Source: a virus. From it: a DNA stretch of 39,188 bases. The position numbers were made by a program, and so were the translations under genes. Below the pieces are notes generated by a model. That model was not told where the DNA came from. It saw only the letters and a list, made by a program, of their open reading frames with translations, and did not search any database. Positions 5,775-12,516 of this stretch are shown one piece after another. The stretch covers positions 1-39,188 of the IMG/VR virus record IMGVR_UViG_3300005613_000178; one strand, written 5' to 3'. How positions within the stretch are numbered: the stretch's first letter is position 1; each line of letters starts with the position of its first letter.

Positions 5775-6336
5775 TCCAGAACTGATTGCCGGAATATTGG
5801 CGGGTGAAGCAGGCTACTTTCACACGTTGTTTATGCGCTATGAAAAGTTAGCCTACGGGATAGCATGGAAGTATCTGAATCAGGAAGCCGATGTACACGA
5901 CGCAACCCAAGCGGCATGGTGTAGGGTTTATACAAAATTAAACACACTAAAAAACGCCAAGCAATTTAAGACCTGGTTTTATTCAATAGTTGCTAATGAA
6001 TGCTTAATGCTACTTAGAAAAACATATCGGAAAAAAGAGGTGTTTTTTACCGATATACGAAAGCTCTTGTGTCACGAAGCAAATGAGGATGAGTACCTAG
6101 ATGATTTAATGAAAACGGACGATCCAACAAAAGAGCTTGAGGATCGAGAGCGTGTTAGGCTCGCAACCAAAGCACTTGCGCACATAAAAGAAGAGCACCA
6201 ACTACCACTTTTTTTGCACGGGTGGTTGAATATTAAAAATGAAGATATTGGAGTAATTATTAATCGGACAACTGAGGGCGCAAAAAGCCGGATATATCGC
6301 GGTCGGCGTGAGTTAAGGGATATTATGGAACGCTAA
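5767..6336 (+). CDS. Phage-encoded ECF-type sigma factor
   Basis: A 189-residue protein with sigma region 2 at about 18-88 (LAYGIAWKYLNQEADVHDAT then FKTWFYSIVANECLMLLRK) and region 4 at about 135-187 (NIKNEDIGVIINRTTEGAKS then RIYRGRRELRD). The acidic linker between them is typical of extracytoplasmic-function sigma factors. It would bind host RNA polymerase core and direct it to dedicated promoters, a plausible switch to late transcription. No anti-sigma gene is evident nearby. The GGGAGG upstream of 5767 is a strong ribosome-binding site. Its target promoters cannot be assigned by eye. Confidence 0.85.
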   Translation: MTDPELIAGILAGEAGYFHTLFMRYEKLAYGIAWKYLNQEADVHDATQAAWCRVYTKLNTLKNAKQFKTWFYSIVANECLMLLRKTYRKKEVFFTDIRKLLCHEANEDEYLDDLMKTDDPTKELEDRERVRLATKALAHIKEEHQLPLFLHGWLNIKNEDIGVIINRTTEGAKSRIYRGRRELRDIMER

Positions 6337-6338
6337 AA

Positions 6339-6635
6339 ATGAAATACATGCCGAAATTTAAGGCGCGTACAGACGCGAACCATAAGGAGCATATCCACAC
6401 ACTGAAAAAGGCTGGATATTCGGTGGTAGACTTATCCCGCGTGGGTGGCGGTTGCCCCGATCTGCTAGTTGGTAAAAACGGACATTGCTGGCTCGTAGAG
6501 GCAAAAACCGAGAGTGGAAAAATATCACCCAAACAGGACGAATTTGCAAATAATTGGCGCGGTGGGCCTATCTATGTATCAAGAGATCCATCGTGGGCAC
6601 TTGTTGCACTTGAGATAAAGTTAAAAACGCTATGA
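6339..6635 (+). CDS. PD-(D/E)XK nuclease (VRR-NUC/resolvase-like)
   Basis: A 98-residue protein with the nuclease signature GGGCPDLLVG (about 36-45) followed by WLVEAKTESG (51-60): catalytic Asp41, Glu54 and Lys56. The N-terminal RTDANHKEHIHTLKKAGYSV and the Lys/Gln/Phe motif (SPKQDEF) fit small VRR-NUC or Holliday-junction-type nucleases found in many phages. Its likely role is DNA processing during replication or packaging, or resolution of branches. It begins two bases after the sigma factor stop. Confidence 0.8.
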   Translation: MKYMPKFKARTDANHKEHIHTLKKAGYSVVDLSRVGGGCPDLLVGKNGHCWLVEAKTESGKISPKQDEFANNWRGGPIYVSRDPSWALVALEIKLKTL

Positions 6636-6952
6636 AACGAGGCCGGGTTGTTAATAATATCGGTGATGGGGCAGGAATGCCAGAGGAAAACCTCTGCTCC
6701 GCAATCGTTATGAGGGCGCTCCAGGACGCGCTTTGTCCTGGTACAGCAACAACCGATACAGCGAGCAACTGCACTCGAAATACAAAAATTAGCCAGTGTA
6801 ATTGGATTATGGCTAGAGTTATAGAGCCAGCGCCCCCGTTTTCGTGTCGCTGGTGTTTAGAGCAGATCAGCGAATGTCCTGCTCGAAGGCATCATGAACT
6901 AAAGTTAAAAGTACTTAAAGAGAGTGGATTATATGGAAAAGAAAAAAAATAG
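6632..6952 (+). CDS. Hypothetical protein with Cys-rich C-terminus
   Basis: A 106-residue protein. A helical segment (MPEENLCSAIVMRALQDAL, about 16-34) and a later aromatic segment (PPFSCRWCLEQISECP) recall a common small phage protein in which a Leu/Ala helix is followed by W-x-S-x-x-F-x-x-VC. Cys are spaced CRWC and could bind metal. Its start overlaps the nuclease stop (ATGA). Function unknown. Confidence 0.6.
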   Translation: MKRGRVVNNIGDGAGMPEENLCSAIVMRALQDALCPGTATTDTASNCTRNTKISQCNWIMARVIEPAPPFSCRWCLEQISECPARRHHELKLKVLKESGLYGKEKK

Positions 6953-7256
6953 CTGGGAAGATCGGCCAATTTGTTCAACTGAAATCGACGACTACACAGA
7001 AAGGGCGGTAAAAATCGACCCCGCAAGCGTTACGGCTAAGGATGTTCTGGCACTACAGGACGCATATGCAGAAATCGCCGAGTTAAAAGATAAAATCTTC
7101 GACCTGGAAAACGGACTAATCCAGGAAAAAGAGCGCCGAGAACAGGCGGAGGAACAGTCTGAGGCACTGCTAGAAACACAGCTGGAAGACCGGGATTTCT
7201 ATCGTAGGCTAATGCATGGCCTGTGTGATGCGCTTATTGATGGCCGGTTCGAATAA
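6933..7256 (+). CDS. Coiled-coil hypothetical protein
   Basis: About 107 residues. Residues 35-85 form a long charged coiled coil (DAYAEIAELKDKIFDLENGL and onward), ending in a short non-coiled segment (FYRRLMHGLCDALIDGRFE). The start overlaps the preceding gene by 20 bases; a GTG at 6924 is an alternative start. It is the last gene before the promoter at 7258. Function unknown. Confidence 0.6.
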   Translation: MEKKKNSWEDRPICSTEIDDYTERAVKIDPASVTAKDVLALQDAYAEIAELKDKIFDLENGLIQEKERREQAEEQSEALLETQLEDRDFYRRLMHGLCDALIDGRFE

Positions 7257-7257
7257 C

Positions 7258-7284
7258 TTGACAAATAAAAAAGTATGGTATAAT
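7258..7284 (+). promoter_or_regulatory. Strong sigma70 promoter with extended -10
   Basis: A perfect TTGACA at 7258-7263 and a perfect TATAAT at 7279-7284, with TGG immediately before the -10 (extended -10). The spacer is 15 bases, shorter than ideal. It lies between the early rightward block and the HTH gene at 7338. Confidence 0.75.
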
Positions 7285-7337
7285 GGGAGGTAGGAAGCGC
7301 GGACTAAGCATATATGTTCTATTCCTTAGGTGAGTTA

Positions 7338-7712
7338 ATGTCATGGTATAACACTCACAACCCCGCAAGGCAGCGATTTTTCAATCTTTTCGAGCCAGAA
7401 TCAGGCTCGAATAGCTACGCATCAGACTTTTCAGGTGATTCAGAATCGGATATTTGGGCTTCAATAACGTGGGCAATTAAGAGAGCTTTACGCGGAAGAT
7501 CGTACCTAGAGGCTAGATCGTGGGCCCTTCGTAACCTAAATGAAACAGCGTTTCAGTATTCTATTGAAGAAATTGCGTGCGATTTGCAAAAAACACCAAA
7601 AAAAATTAGTCGATGGATTAGACAAATAGATCGGGACTTAGAACGCGAATGTATACGACGCGAATTACTACCCGCAGAAGATATTGTAAAAACGACCCAA
7701 CTTTCGACTTAA
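7338..7712 (+). CDS. Helix-turn-helix regulator-like protein
   Basis: About 124 residues from ATG 7338, which has AGGTGAG just upstream; an in-frame ATG at 7314 lacks one. The C-terminal part (FQYSIEEIACDLQKTPKKIS then RWIRQIDRDLERECIRREL) is a clear helix-turn-helix plus recognition helix. The N-terminal segment contains a Ser/Asp-rich stretch (about 20-45). It lies alone between its own promoter (7258) and a terminator (7724), so it is a separate transcription unit and a candidate late-gene regulator. Sequence-level family unknown. Confidence 0.7.
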   Translation: MSWYNTHNPARQRFFNLFEPESGSNSYASDFSGDSESDIWASITWAIKRALRGRSYLEARSWALRNLNETAFQYSIEEIACDLQKTPKKISRWIRQIDRDLERECIRRELLPAEDIVKTTQLST

Positions 7713-7723
7713 AACGGAGTTTT

Positions 7724-7757
7724 GGCGGGTGACTCCCCCCGATACCCGCCGATTTTT
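7724..7757 (+). terminator. Intrinsic terminator after HTH gene
   Basis: Stem GGCGGGT (7724-7730) with ACCCGCC (7744-7750), a 13-base loop and a GATTTTTC tail. It ends the monocistronic HTH transcript. Confidence 0.75.
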
Positions 7758-7804
7758 CAACATACACAAACCTTCCTTCACATTCGGTTTTAGGTAGGTT
7801 TTCA

Positions 7805-7837
7805 GCCGCCGGGTGAATCGCTTCCAGACCCGGCGGC
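7805..7837 (+). other. Second GC hairpin before terminase
   Basis: A perfect 10-base inverted repeat, GCCGCCGGGT (7805-7814) with ACCCGGCGGC (7828-7837), loop 13 bases, no T-tract. It shares the core CCGGGT/ACCCGG idea with the terminator 50 bases earlier. It could be a processing or regulatory hairpin, or a packaging-related site upstream of the terminase genes. Confidence 0.5.
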
Positions 7838-7878
7838 ATTCTTATCAAGTAACCACACGGAATTAGGGAATATAAAAA

Positions 7879-8247
7879 ATGGCGCAACATAAACCGACAG
7901 AACAAAGCCGGTTGCGCGTTATGTGTGATGCCATTGCGGGCTTTACGCAGAACCAGATTGCAGACCGCATGGGCATCAGCGATGATACTCTAAGAAAATA
8001 CTACAGAGAAGAGCTGGACAGTGGTGTGAAAAGCATCGTTTCGGAGGCGGTTAGCGTTGTGGTCCAAGAAATGAGAGACGGCGACCGGACTAGCGCATTC
8101 TTTATTCTAAAGTGCAAAGGGCGGTGGAGAGAGACAGACACACTAGAACAGGGCGTTACGGCTCTTAAGCGCTTTTTAGTCGAGGAAATACCACAAGGCG
8201 AAGAAGAAACCCCAGGGGAATTTGACACCGAAACAGAGCGAGATTGA
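7879..8247 (+). CDS. terS: Terminase small subunit
   Basis: A 122-residue protein. The N-terminal helix-turn-helix (AIAGFTQNQIADRMGISDDT then LRKYYREELD, about 17-46) is the DNA-recognition domain. A central helical part follows (SAFFILKCKGRWRETDT), matching the common short terminase small subunits in which an FWLK/GWRE motif follows the HTH. It recognises the genome for packaging and stimulates the large subunit. The C-terminus is acidic. It overlaps terL by 26 bases. Confidence 0.8.
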   Translation: MAQHKPTEQSRLRVMCDAIAGFTQNQIADRMGISDDTLRKYYREELDSGVKSIVSEAVSVVVQEMRDGDRTSAFFILKCKGRWRETDTLEQGVTALKRFLVEEIPQGEEETPGEFDTETERD

Positions 8248-9631
8248 CGAACATACGTCCATCATTAAAGAACATTGGTGGGTTACGCGGGCTAAGGCTG
8301 ACTTTAATGCGAACCTAATCGCAGTAACGGCAGGGCTAGGCTCCGGTAAAACGCACGGGGCTATACAGTGGTGCTACGACAGAACGGTATTAAATAACAA
8401 GTCGCCGTTTAGCTTCTATATGATGCCCATATACGAGCTGCTACACAACACGGCGATACCAGTAACACGCAAGGTTTTAGGCTCATACGGTCTAATTGAG
8501 GGCACAGATTACACAATTCTCAAAAGCCCTTTTCCTAAGTGTATATTCAATGCTACCAAGCAAGAGCTGCACTACATCTCAGGGAATAGGCCGGAAAAGA
8601 TTAAGTCAGTACAGTACAGTCATGGCGTTGTAGATGAGCCCGGCGTAACGGACGAAGAATCATACAAGCGGGTGAGGGAGAGAACCCGTGACATGACGGC
8701 GGTGGTCAATCAGATAATCCTACCCGGAACGCCGGAGGGGATAAATTGGTTTGCAGATGAATTTGACAGTGATACGGGTGAAGGATGGGATCGCTCAAGG
8801 GATCGCGACCACACGCTAATACGGCAGGTTGAGGACGGTTCAACCGTAAGGCTCAGGCGCTTTCGGCTTACAACATACGACAATCAGATATACTTGCCGC
8901 CGGGATATATCAGCAGCTTGCTGGATACGCACCGGGACAACCAAGCGTATATCGATTCATATGTTTTTGGCCGATTTGTACCACTTGTAACCGGTAACTG
9001 CTATGGCAACTATAAGCCACAGAAGCACAAGATCCCGAATCTGGAGCCGTCACCATACCGAGATATTTATCTCACATGGGATTTTAATGCCTCACCACTA
9101 ACCTGGATTAGTGTTCAGGAATTTCCCTTTACAGACCCGAAAACACGAACATTGAAGTACGTGGCGATTCACGAGGCAAGTAAAGACGCGAGTCTAATCG
9201 ACGATGCCTGTGTGGAGTTTAGAATCAAACACCCGGTAGAGCTGTTTAAGGACACACCAATCTTGCTCTATGGTGATAGTAGTGGACACGCGGAAAGCCA
9301 TAAGTCGAGCAGAACGGACTATGAATCAATTCGGTTCTACTTAGGTAAAATGGGCTATCGAAATATTTCGGTTAATGCATTACGCTTTAACCCACTCGAG
9401 ACTGAAACGGTTCAGGCTCTAAACACACTTTTCCTTAAGGATGAGATGATGGTCTGCGAGAGAACTAGACTTCTACAGCGCAGTCTATCAGCAACCAGAT
9501 GGAAGGATGGTGTTCGTAAGATTGATAAGCCAGCAGGTGAGGATTGGACGCATCCAGGTGATGCACTGAAGTATCTAGCGTATGCAAGACAAGTGGGCGC
9601 AAGCCGTAATGTGACGAGTAGGAATTTATGA
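8222..9631 (+). CDS. terL: Terminase large subunit
   Basis: A 469-residue packaging motor. Walker A is GLGSGKT (38-44), Walker B is GVVDEP (135-140) with catalytic Glu139, and a coupling motif is likely at LPGTPEG (167-173). The C-terminal RNase H-like nuclease shows the three acidic positions: Asp287 in TWDFNAS, Asp352 in LLYGDSSG and Asp447 in HPGDALKY. It pumps DNA into the prohead through the portal and cuts concatemers. The start is TTG with AGGGG just upstream, inside the terS gene; no suitable ATG exists nearby. Confidence 0.93.
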   Translation: MTPKQSEIDEHTSIIKEHWWVTRAKADFNANLIAVTAGLGSGKTHGAIQWCYDRTVLNNKSPFSFYMMPIYELLHNTAIPVTRKVLGSYGLIEGTDYTILKSPFPKCIFNATKQELHYISGNRPEKIKSVQYSHGVVDEPGVTDEESYKRVRERTRDMTAVVNQIILPGTPEGINWFADEFDSDTGEGWDRSRDRDHTLIRQVEDGSTVRLRRFRLTTYDNQIYLPPGYISSLLDTHRDNQAYIDSYVFGRFVPLVTGNCYGNYKPQKHKIPNLEPSPYRDIYLTWDFNASPLTWISVQEFPFTDPKTRTLKYVAIHEASKDASLIDDACVEFRIKHPVELFKDTPILLYGDSSGHAESHKSSRTDYESIRFYLGKMGYRNISVNALRFNPLETETVQALNTLFLKDEMMVCERTRLLQRSLSATRWKDGVRKIDKPAGEDWTHPGDALKYLAYARQVGASRNVTSRNL

Positions 9632-9804
9632 ACGAACAAGAAAAAGACGAACTAGAGGCATTGTGTATAGATGCCCTAAGGGAATGTTTCATTCGGGCCT
9701 GGAGTGATGCTCGTACAGAGAGAGCAAAAAGAGCATTTAGGGAAAACCTATCACCTTGGGCGAAGGAGCTACCTAGTTTTCAGGATTTAGACGATGCCAG
9801 TTGA
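9628..9804 (+). CDS. Small helical hypothetical protein (58 aa)
   Basis: The ATG overlaps the terL stop (ATGA) and TAGGA lies four bases upstream. The product is acidic at the N-terminus (MNEQEKDELEALCIDALREC), then basic and helical (RTERAKRAFRENLSPWAKEL). Its stop overlaps the next gene by 11 bases. No family recognised. Overlap on both sides supports it as a real gene. Confidence 0.6.
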   Translation: MNEQEKDELEALCIDALRECFIRAWSDARTERAKRAFRENLSPWAKELPSFQDLDDAS

Positions 9805-10096
9805 AGCAACGTTTGCACTAACAACAGTAGCACACACATCGATAGGGGCGGCCTATGCGCTTGCGGTTGAGTTGCCAAGGGATTGCGCGGGCCTTGTGTT
9901 TGATAACCAAACGGACGGCGACGTGCAACCAGCAACGAATGATTCAACGGCAGACATACCACCACTACAATCAAACCAGGTAATCTCAGTCGATCTAGCA
10001 GCTATGAACCTACACACAAACGCAAGTATATACCTTAAGGATGGCACAAGCGCACCCACAAGCGGTAATTTCTATATTTGGTCAATGCGTAAATGA
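9794..10096 (+). CDS. Small beta-rich structural protein
   Basis: A 100-residue protein rich in short beta strands and Thr/Ala/Asn, ending SAPTSGNFYIWSMRK. This C-terminal pattern (lysine, polar, then APTSGxFY) is frequent in small phage virion proteins near fibre genes. It is coupled to the following fibre gene (ATGA). Probably a decoration or fibre-associated protein; function inferred from context only. Confidence 0.6.
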   Translation: MPVEATFALTTVAHTSIGAAYALAVELPRDCAGLVFDNQTDGDVQPATNDSTADIPPLQSNQVISVDLAAMNLHTNASIYLKDGTSAPTSGNFYIWSMRK

Positions 10097-11004
10097 GCAT
10101 CTATTTTAGCCGCCCCCAGGACTTATCCGGCTATGTGCCATATACCGGGGCTACCGCCGATGTTGATATTGGCTCACAGCGGTATTTTGGTAGAGGTTAT
10201 TTGGCCATTGACGACGCCGTCCCGGCATTTAGCGCCTATGACTCCACATATACGTGGGGTTTCGATTTTTATGCCACACCAACAAATGGTGTGTTTGCGG
10301 GCACCGGTGGCTTAATATTTCAAACCGCCACAAACCCTATAGTTGAATTTAGCAGCTCCGTTGCCGGCCAGGAAAACGGCATACAATTTGAGTCAAACGG
10401 TTGGGACGGTCAGTTAATATTTAAATACGACAACCCTCTAGGGCGAAGGCGTTTTGATTTCAGTCATGATGTTGATATTACCGGTGACATTCTGGCTTCT
10501 GGTACTGGCACCTTTGGCGGCGGCGGAGCTGGTCAATCAGCAATTCAAAGCGGCCTGGTAGTTAATGAGGCAGGCGGTGCGACGGGAGACGACGACTTTA
10601 GGGCGGAGACCAATACCAACGCAAGCGCGCTTGTAGTTGATGCATCGGCGGAGGAAGTAAAGATAGGTGCGGAGCTGGTATACACGCCTTCCGCCACTCA
10701 GAGCATAACGGCTACTTCAGATGCAATCTCAGCTAATGCTACAATGATAGTGCTTAATCCATCGTCTAATTTAACCCTAGTATCCACACCAACAATCGCC
10801 AATGGTACCACTGGACAGATACTTTATATCACCTGCGGTAATGCAGAGGTCAATACGGTTACCCTACAAGATCAGGATACGCTTGCCAGTAGTAACCTAC
10901 AGCTAGGCGGCGCAACTCGCAGCATAAAGGGCAGGGATGTTTTACAACTTTTATTTGACGGAACCAACTGGCTAGAGGTTTCGTATTCGCAAAATAGCAA
11001 CTAA
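10093..11004 (+). CDS. Fibre-like virion protein
   Basis: A 303-residue protein. The N-terminal segment VPYTGATADVDIGSQ (about 15-29) is a motif recurrent in phage fibre and baseplate proteins. The middle segment VVNEAGGATGDDDFRAETNT and VVDASAEEVKIG (about 154-195) is another virion signature. The C-terminus is a beta-rich region (about 200-300) resembling the adhesin-like repeats that end with LLFDGTNWLEVSY. No catalytic motif is visible. A fibre or head-fibre role is inferred; the exact location on the virion is unknown. Confidence 0.75.
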   Translation: MSIYFSRPQDLSGYVPYTGATADVDIGSQRYFGRGYLAIDDAVPAFSAYDSTYTWGFDFYATPTNGVFAGTGGLIFQTATNPIVEFSSSVAGQENGIQFESNGWDGQLIFKYDNPLGRRRFDFSHDVDITGDILASGTGTFGGGGAGQSAIQSGLVVNEAGGATGDDDFRAETNTNASALVVDASAEEVKIGAELVYTPSATQSITATSDAISANATMIVLNPSSNLTLVSTPTIANGTTGQILYITCGNAEVNTVTLQDQDTLASSNLQLGGATRSIKGRDVLQLLFDGTNWLEVSYSQNSN

Positions 11005-11531
11005 TGGGCACCAGAAAAGAGTCATCAATATACGAGTTTGAAAACGGGCTAAACGTAGAAGACGGTTGCACAACGATCCGTAAGGATGGGAGTAATAATC
11101 TTGAGTTTTATGATTCAGTAACCGGCACTAAAACATTAGCGGACGTGTCGGCAGCGGACGTTGTGGGGCCGGGTTCTTCAACTAATAACACAGTGGTGCG
11201 CTGGGACGGCGCGGCGGGCACTGCCATACAGGGTAGTAATGTAACGATAGATGATTCCGGTAATATGGGTGTTCCGGGAGGTGTTTCCTCATGCGGTAGC
11301 GTTTATGGTTATAGCGGCGTATCATCGGGCGACTATATGTGTGCCCCTTATGATATTTGTTCGAGTTCTGGCAGTATATGTGCCTACTGTAATGTTTATG
11401 CAAGTTGTGGCTGTGTGTGTGCTTACTACGGGTTTTACTGTAGTGGTTATGGCGGCGGTACGAATAGTTTTTTAACCGGTGATGGTAGGACGGCGTATTT
11501 TTGTGGTGGTATATTTTATTATGCATGTTAA
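11004..11531 (+). CDS. Short fibre protein with Cys/Tyr-rich repeat tip
   Basis: A 175-residue protein. The N-terminal half contains the fibre motif VVGPGSSTNNTVVRWDGAAG and SNVTIDDSGNMG (about 53-89), a well-known sequence of phage fibre shafts. From residue 96 to the end composition changes abruptly: Cys, Tyr, Gly and Ser dominate, with 11 Cys and about 13 Tyr in 80 residues and a loose 6-7 residue period (for example SGSICAY, CNVYASC, GCVCAYY). In typical fibres this region would be Gly/Ser/Asn/Thr repeats. The gene overlaps its neighbour (TAATG). It could be a disulfide- or metal-stabilised beta-helix or receptor tip. Confidence 0.75.
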   Translation: MGTRKESSIYEFENGLNVEDGCTTIRKDGSNNLEFYDSVTGTKTLADVSAADVVGPGSSTNNTVVRWDGAAGTAIQGSNVTIDDSGNMGVPGGVSSCGSVYGYSGVSSGDYMCAPYDICSSSGSICAYCNVYASCGCVCAYYGFYCSGYGGGTNSFLTGDGRTAYFCGGIFYYAC

Positions 11532-11537
11532 ATTAAT

Positions 11538-11729
11538 ATGAGTATTGTAATTAATAAAAAGGTAAGAGGCGACGTAGATCCCAAAAGGGTATTATGGGAA
11601 ATAGAGGAAACTCGGACAGACACAGCTACCTATGCAATATCAATTGAGCACCTAGAAAAGGCTCGTGCCGACTTTCAAGCTAAGATAAGCGAGATAAACG
11701 AGAAAATAGCCGAAATAGAGAAAGGGTGA
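11538..11729 (+). CDS. Small coiled-coil protein (63 aa)
   Basis: The N-terminal MSIVINKKVRGDVDPKRVLW is followed by a helical region with heptads (LEKARADFQAKISEINEKIA). It resembles small trimerisation or chaperone-like proteins in fibre cassettes; a second protein of this type follows the glycosyltransferase (12301). A role as fibre chaperone is inference. Confidence 0.6.
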   Translation: MSIVINKKVRGDVDPKRVLWEIEETRTDTATYAISIEHLEKARADFQAKISEINEKIAEIEKG

Positions 11730-12301
11730 TGCACGAAGTCACAGTATGCATTCCAACCTTCAACGGTTCGGATACTATTCAGAAGTGCTTAAAGTCCGTC
11801 CAGATTCAGGGTGTTAATGCCCGTATAATTGTGATGGACAACGGAAGCACGGACGGCACACTAGAGATGCTCCAATCCGCCGTTAAGAATGGTTGGTATG
11901 GTAATCATGACATAGAGGTACATGCAGGCGGTAGGGTTCCGGGTGGTAGGCCAGAGAATATAAAGCATGTTCGCTCTAAGTTAGCCGAACTAGTTGAAAC
12001 CAAGTTTGTTCTTTGGTTAGATGATGATATAAAACTCCCGCCATTTGCTCTAAAGCTAATGATGGAAATGGCGGACGTTATGCCTAAGCTTGGTTGTGTT
12101 GGTCTACACTACCAGCCCTTCAATGGTCATATGGCAGTAGGTGCAACGCTAATGCAGGCCGGGGTGGCAAAACAACTCACTTGGGACTATAAGCCGGGCC
12201 AACCGTGCGAGTGCAATCAAGCGATAGAAGACATTAAAAAACTAGGCTATGAAGTGCAATATATGAATAAGATAACCGCCTTAGATTTGGATTATGTATA
12301 A
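11729..12301 (+). CDS. GT2-family glycosyltransferase
   Basis: A 190-residue GT-A fold enzyme: CIPTFNG (7-13), VMDNGSTDGT (35-44) and the metal-binding LWLDDDI (95-101) are the hallmarks of family-2 glycosyltransferases, which transfer sugar from a nucleotide-sugar. It is about 60-100 residues shorter than typical bacterial GT2 enzymes but keeps these core motifs. There is no membrane segment. It lies inside the fibre cassette, between two coiled-coil genes, so it may glycosylate a virion protein or modify the host surface or phage DNA; the target is unknown. The start at 11729 uses a TGATG junction. Confidence 0.82.
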   Translation: MHEVTVCIPTFNGSDTIQKCLKSVQIQGVNARIIVMDNGSTDGTLEMLQSAVKNGWYGNHDIEVHAGGRVPGGRPENIKHVRSKLAELVETKFVLWLDDDIKLPPFALKLMMEMADVMPKLGCVGLHYQPFNGHMAVGATLMQAGVAKQLTWDYKPGQPCECNQAIEDIKKLGYEVQYMNKITALDLDYV

Positions 12302-12516
12302 TGCCTAGAGTGCTAACAGTTGAGAAACCAAAACTAAAGACCGTATCGGAAATAAAATCTAGGCTACAAGAAAGGCGTGTATACGTAGATTCAGAGCTTG
12401 AGCATATAAAAGCCGAGCGGGCAGAACGGTTAGAAAGACTTATTCCGGAAGGTTTGGTACGGGAGCTGGAGGTTGAGGCAGAAATATTAGAGCAACTAGA
12501 GGCAGAAATTGAGTAA
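12301..12516 (+). CDS. Coiled-coil protein (71 aa)
   Basis: The region from about residue 15 to the end is a continuous charged coiled coil (SEIKSRLQERRVYVDSELEH and onward, ending EAEILEQLEAEIE). The start and stop both form TAATG junctions with neighbours. Probably a fibre-associated oligomerisation or chaperone protein; function unknown. Confidence 0.55.
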   Translation: MPRVLTVEKPKLKTVSEIKSRLQERRVYVDSELEHIKAERAERLERLIPEGLVRELEVEAEILEQLEAEIE

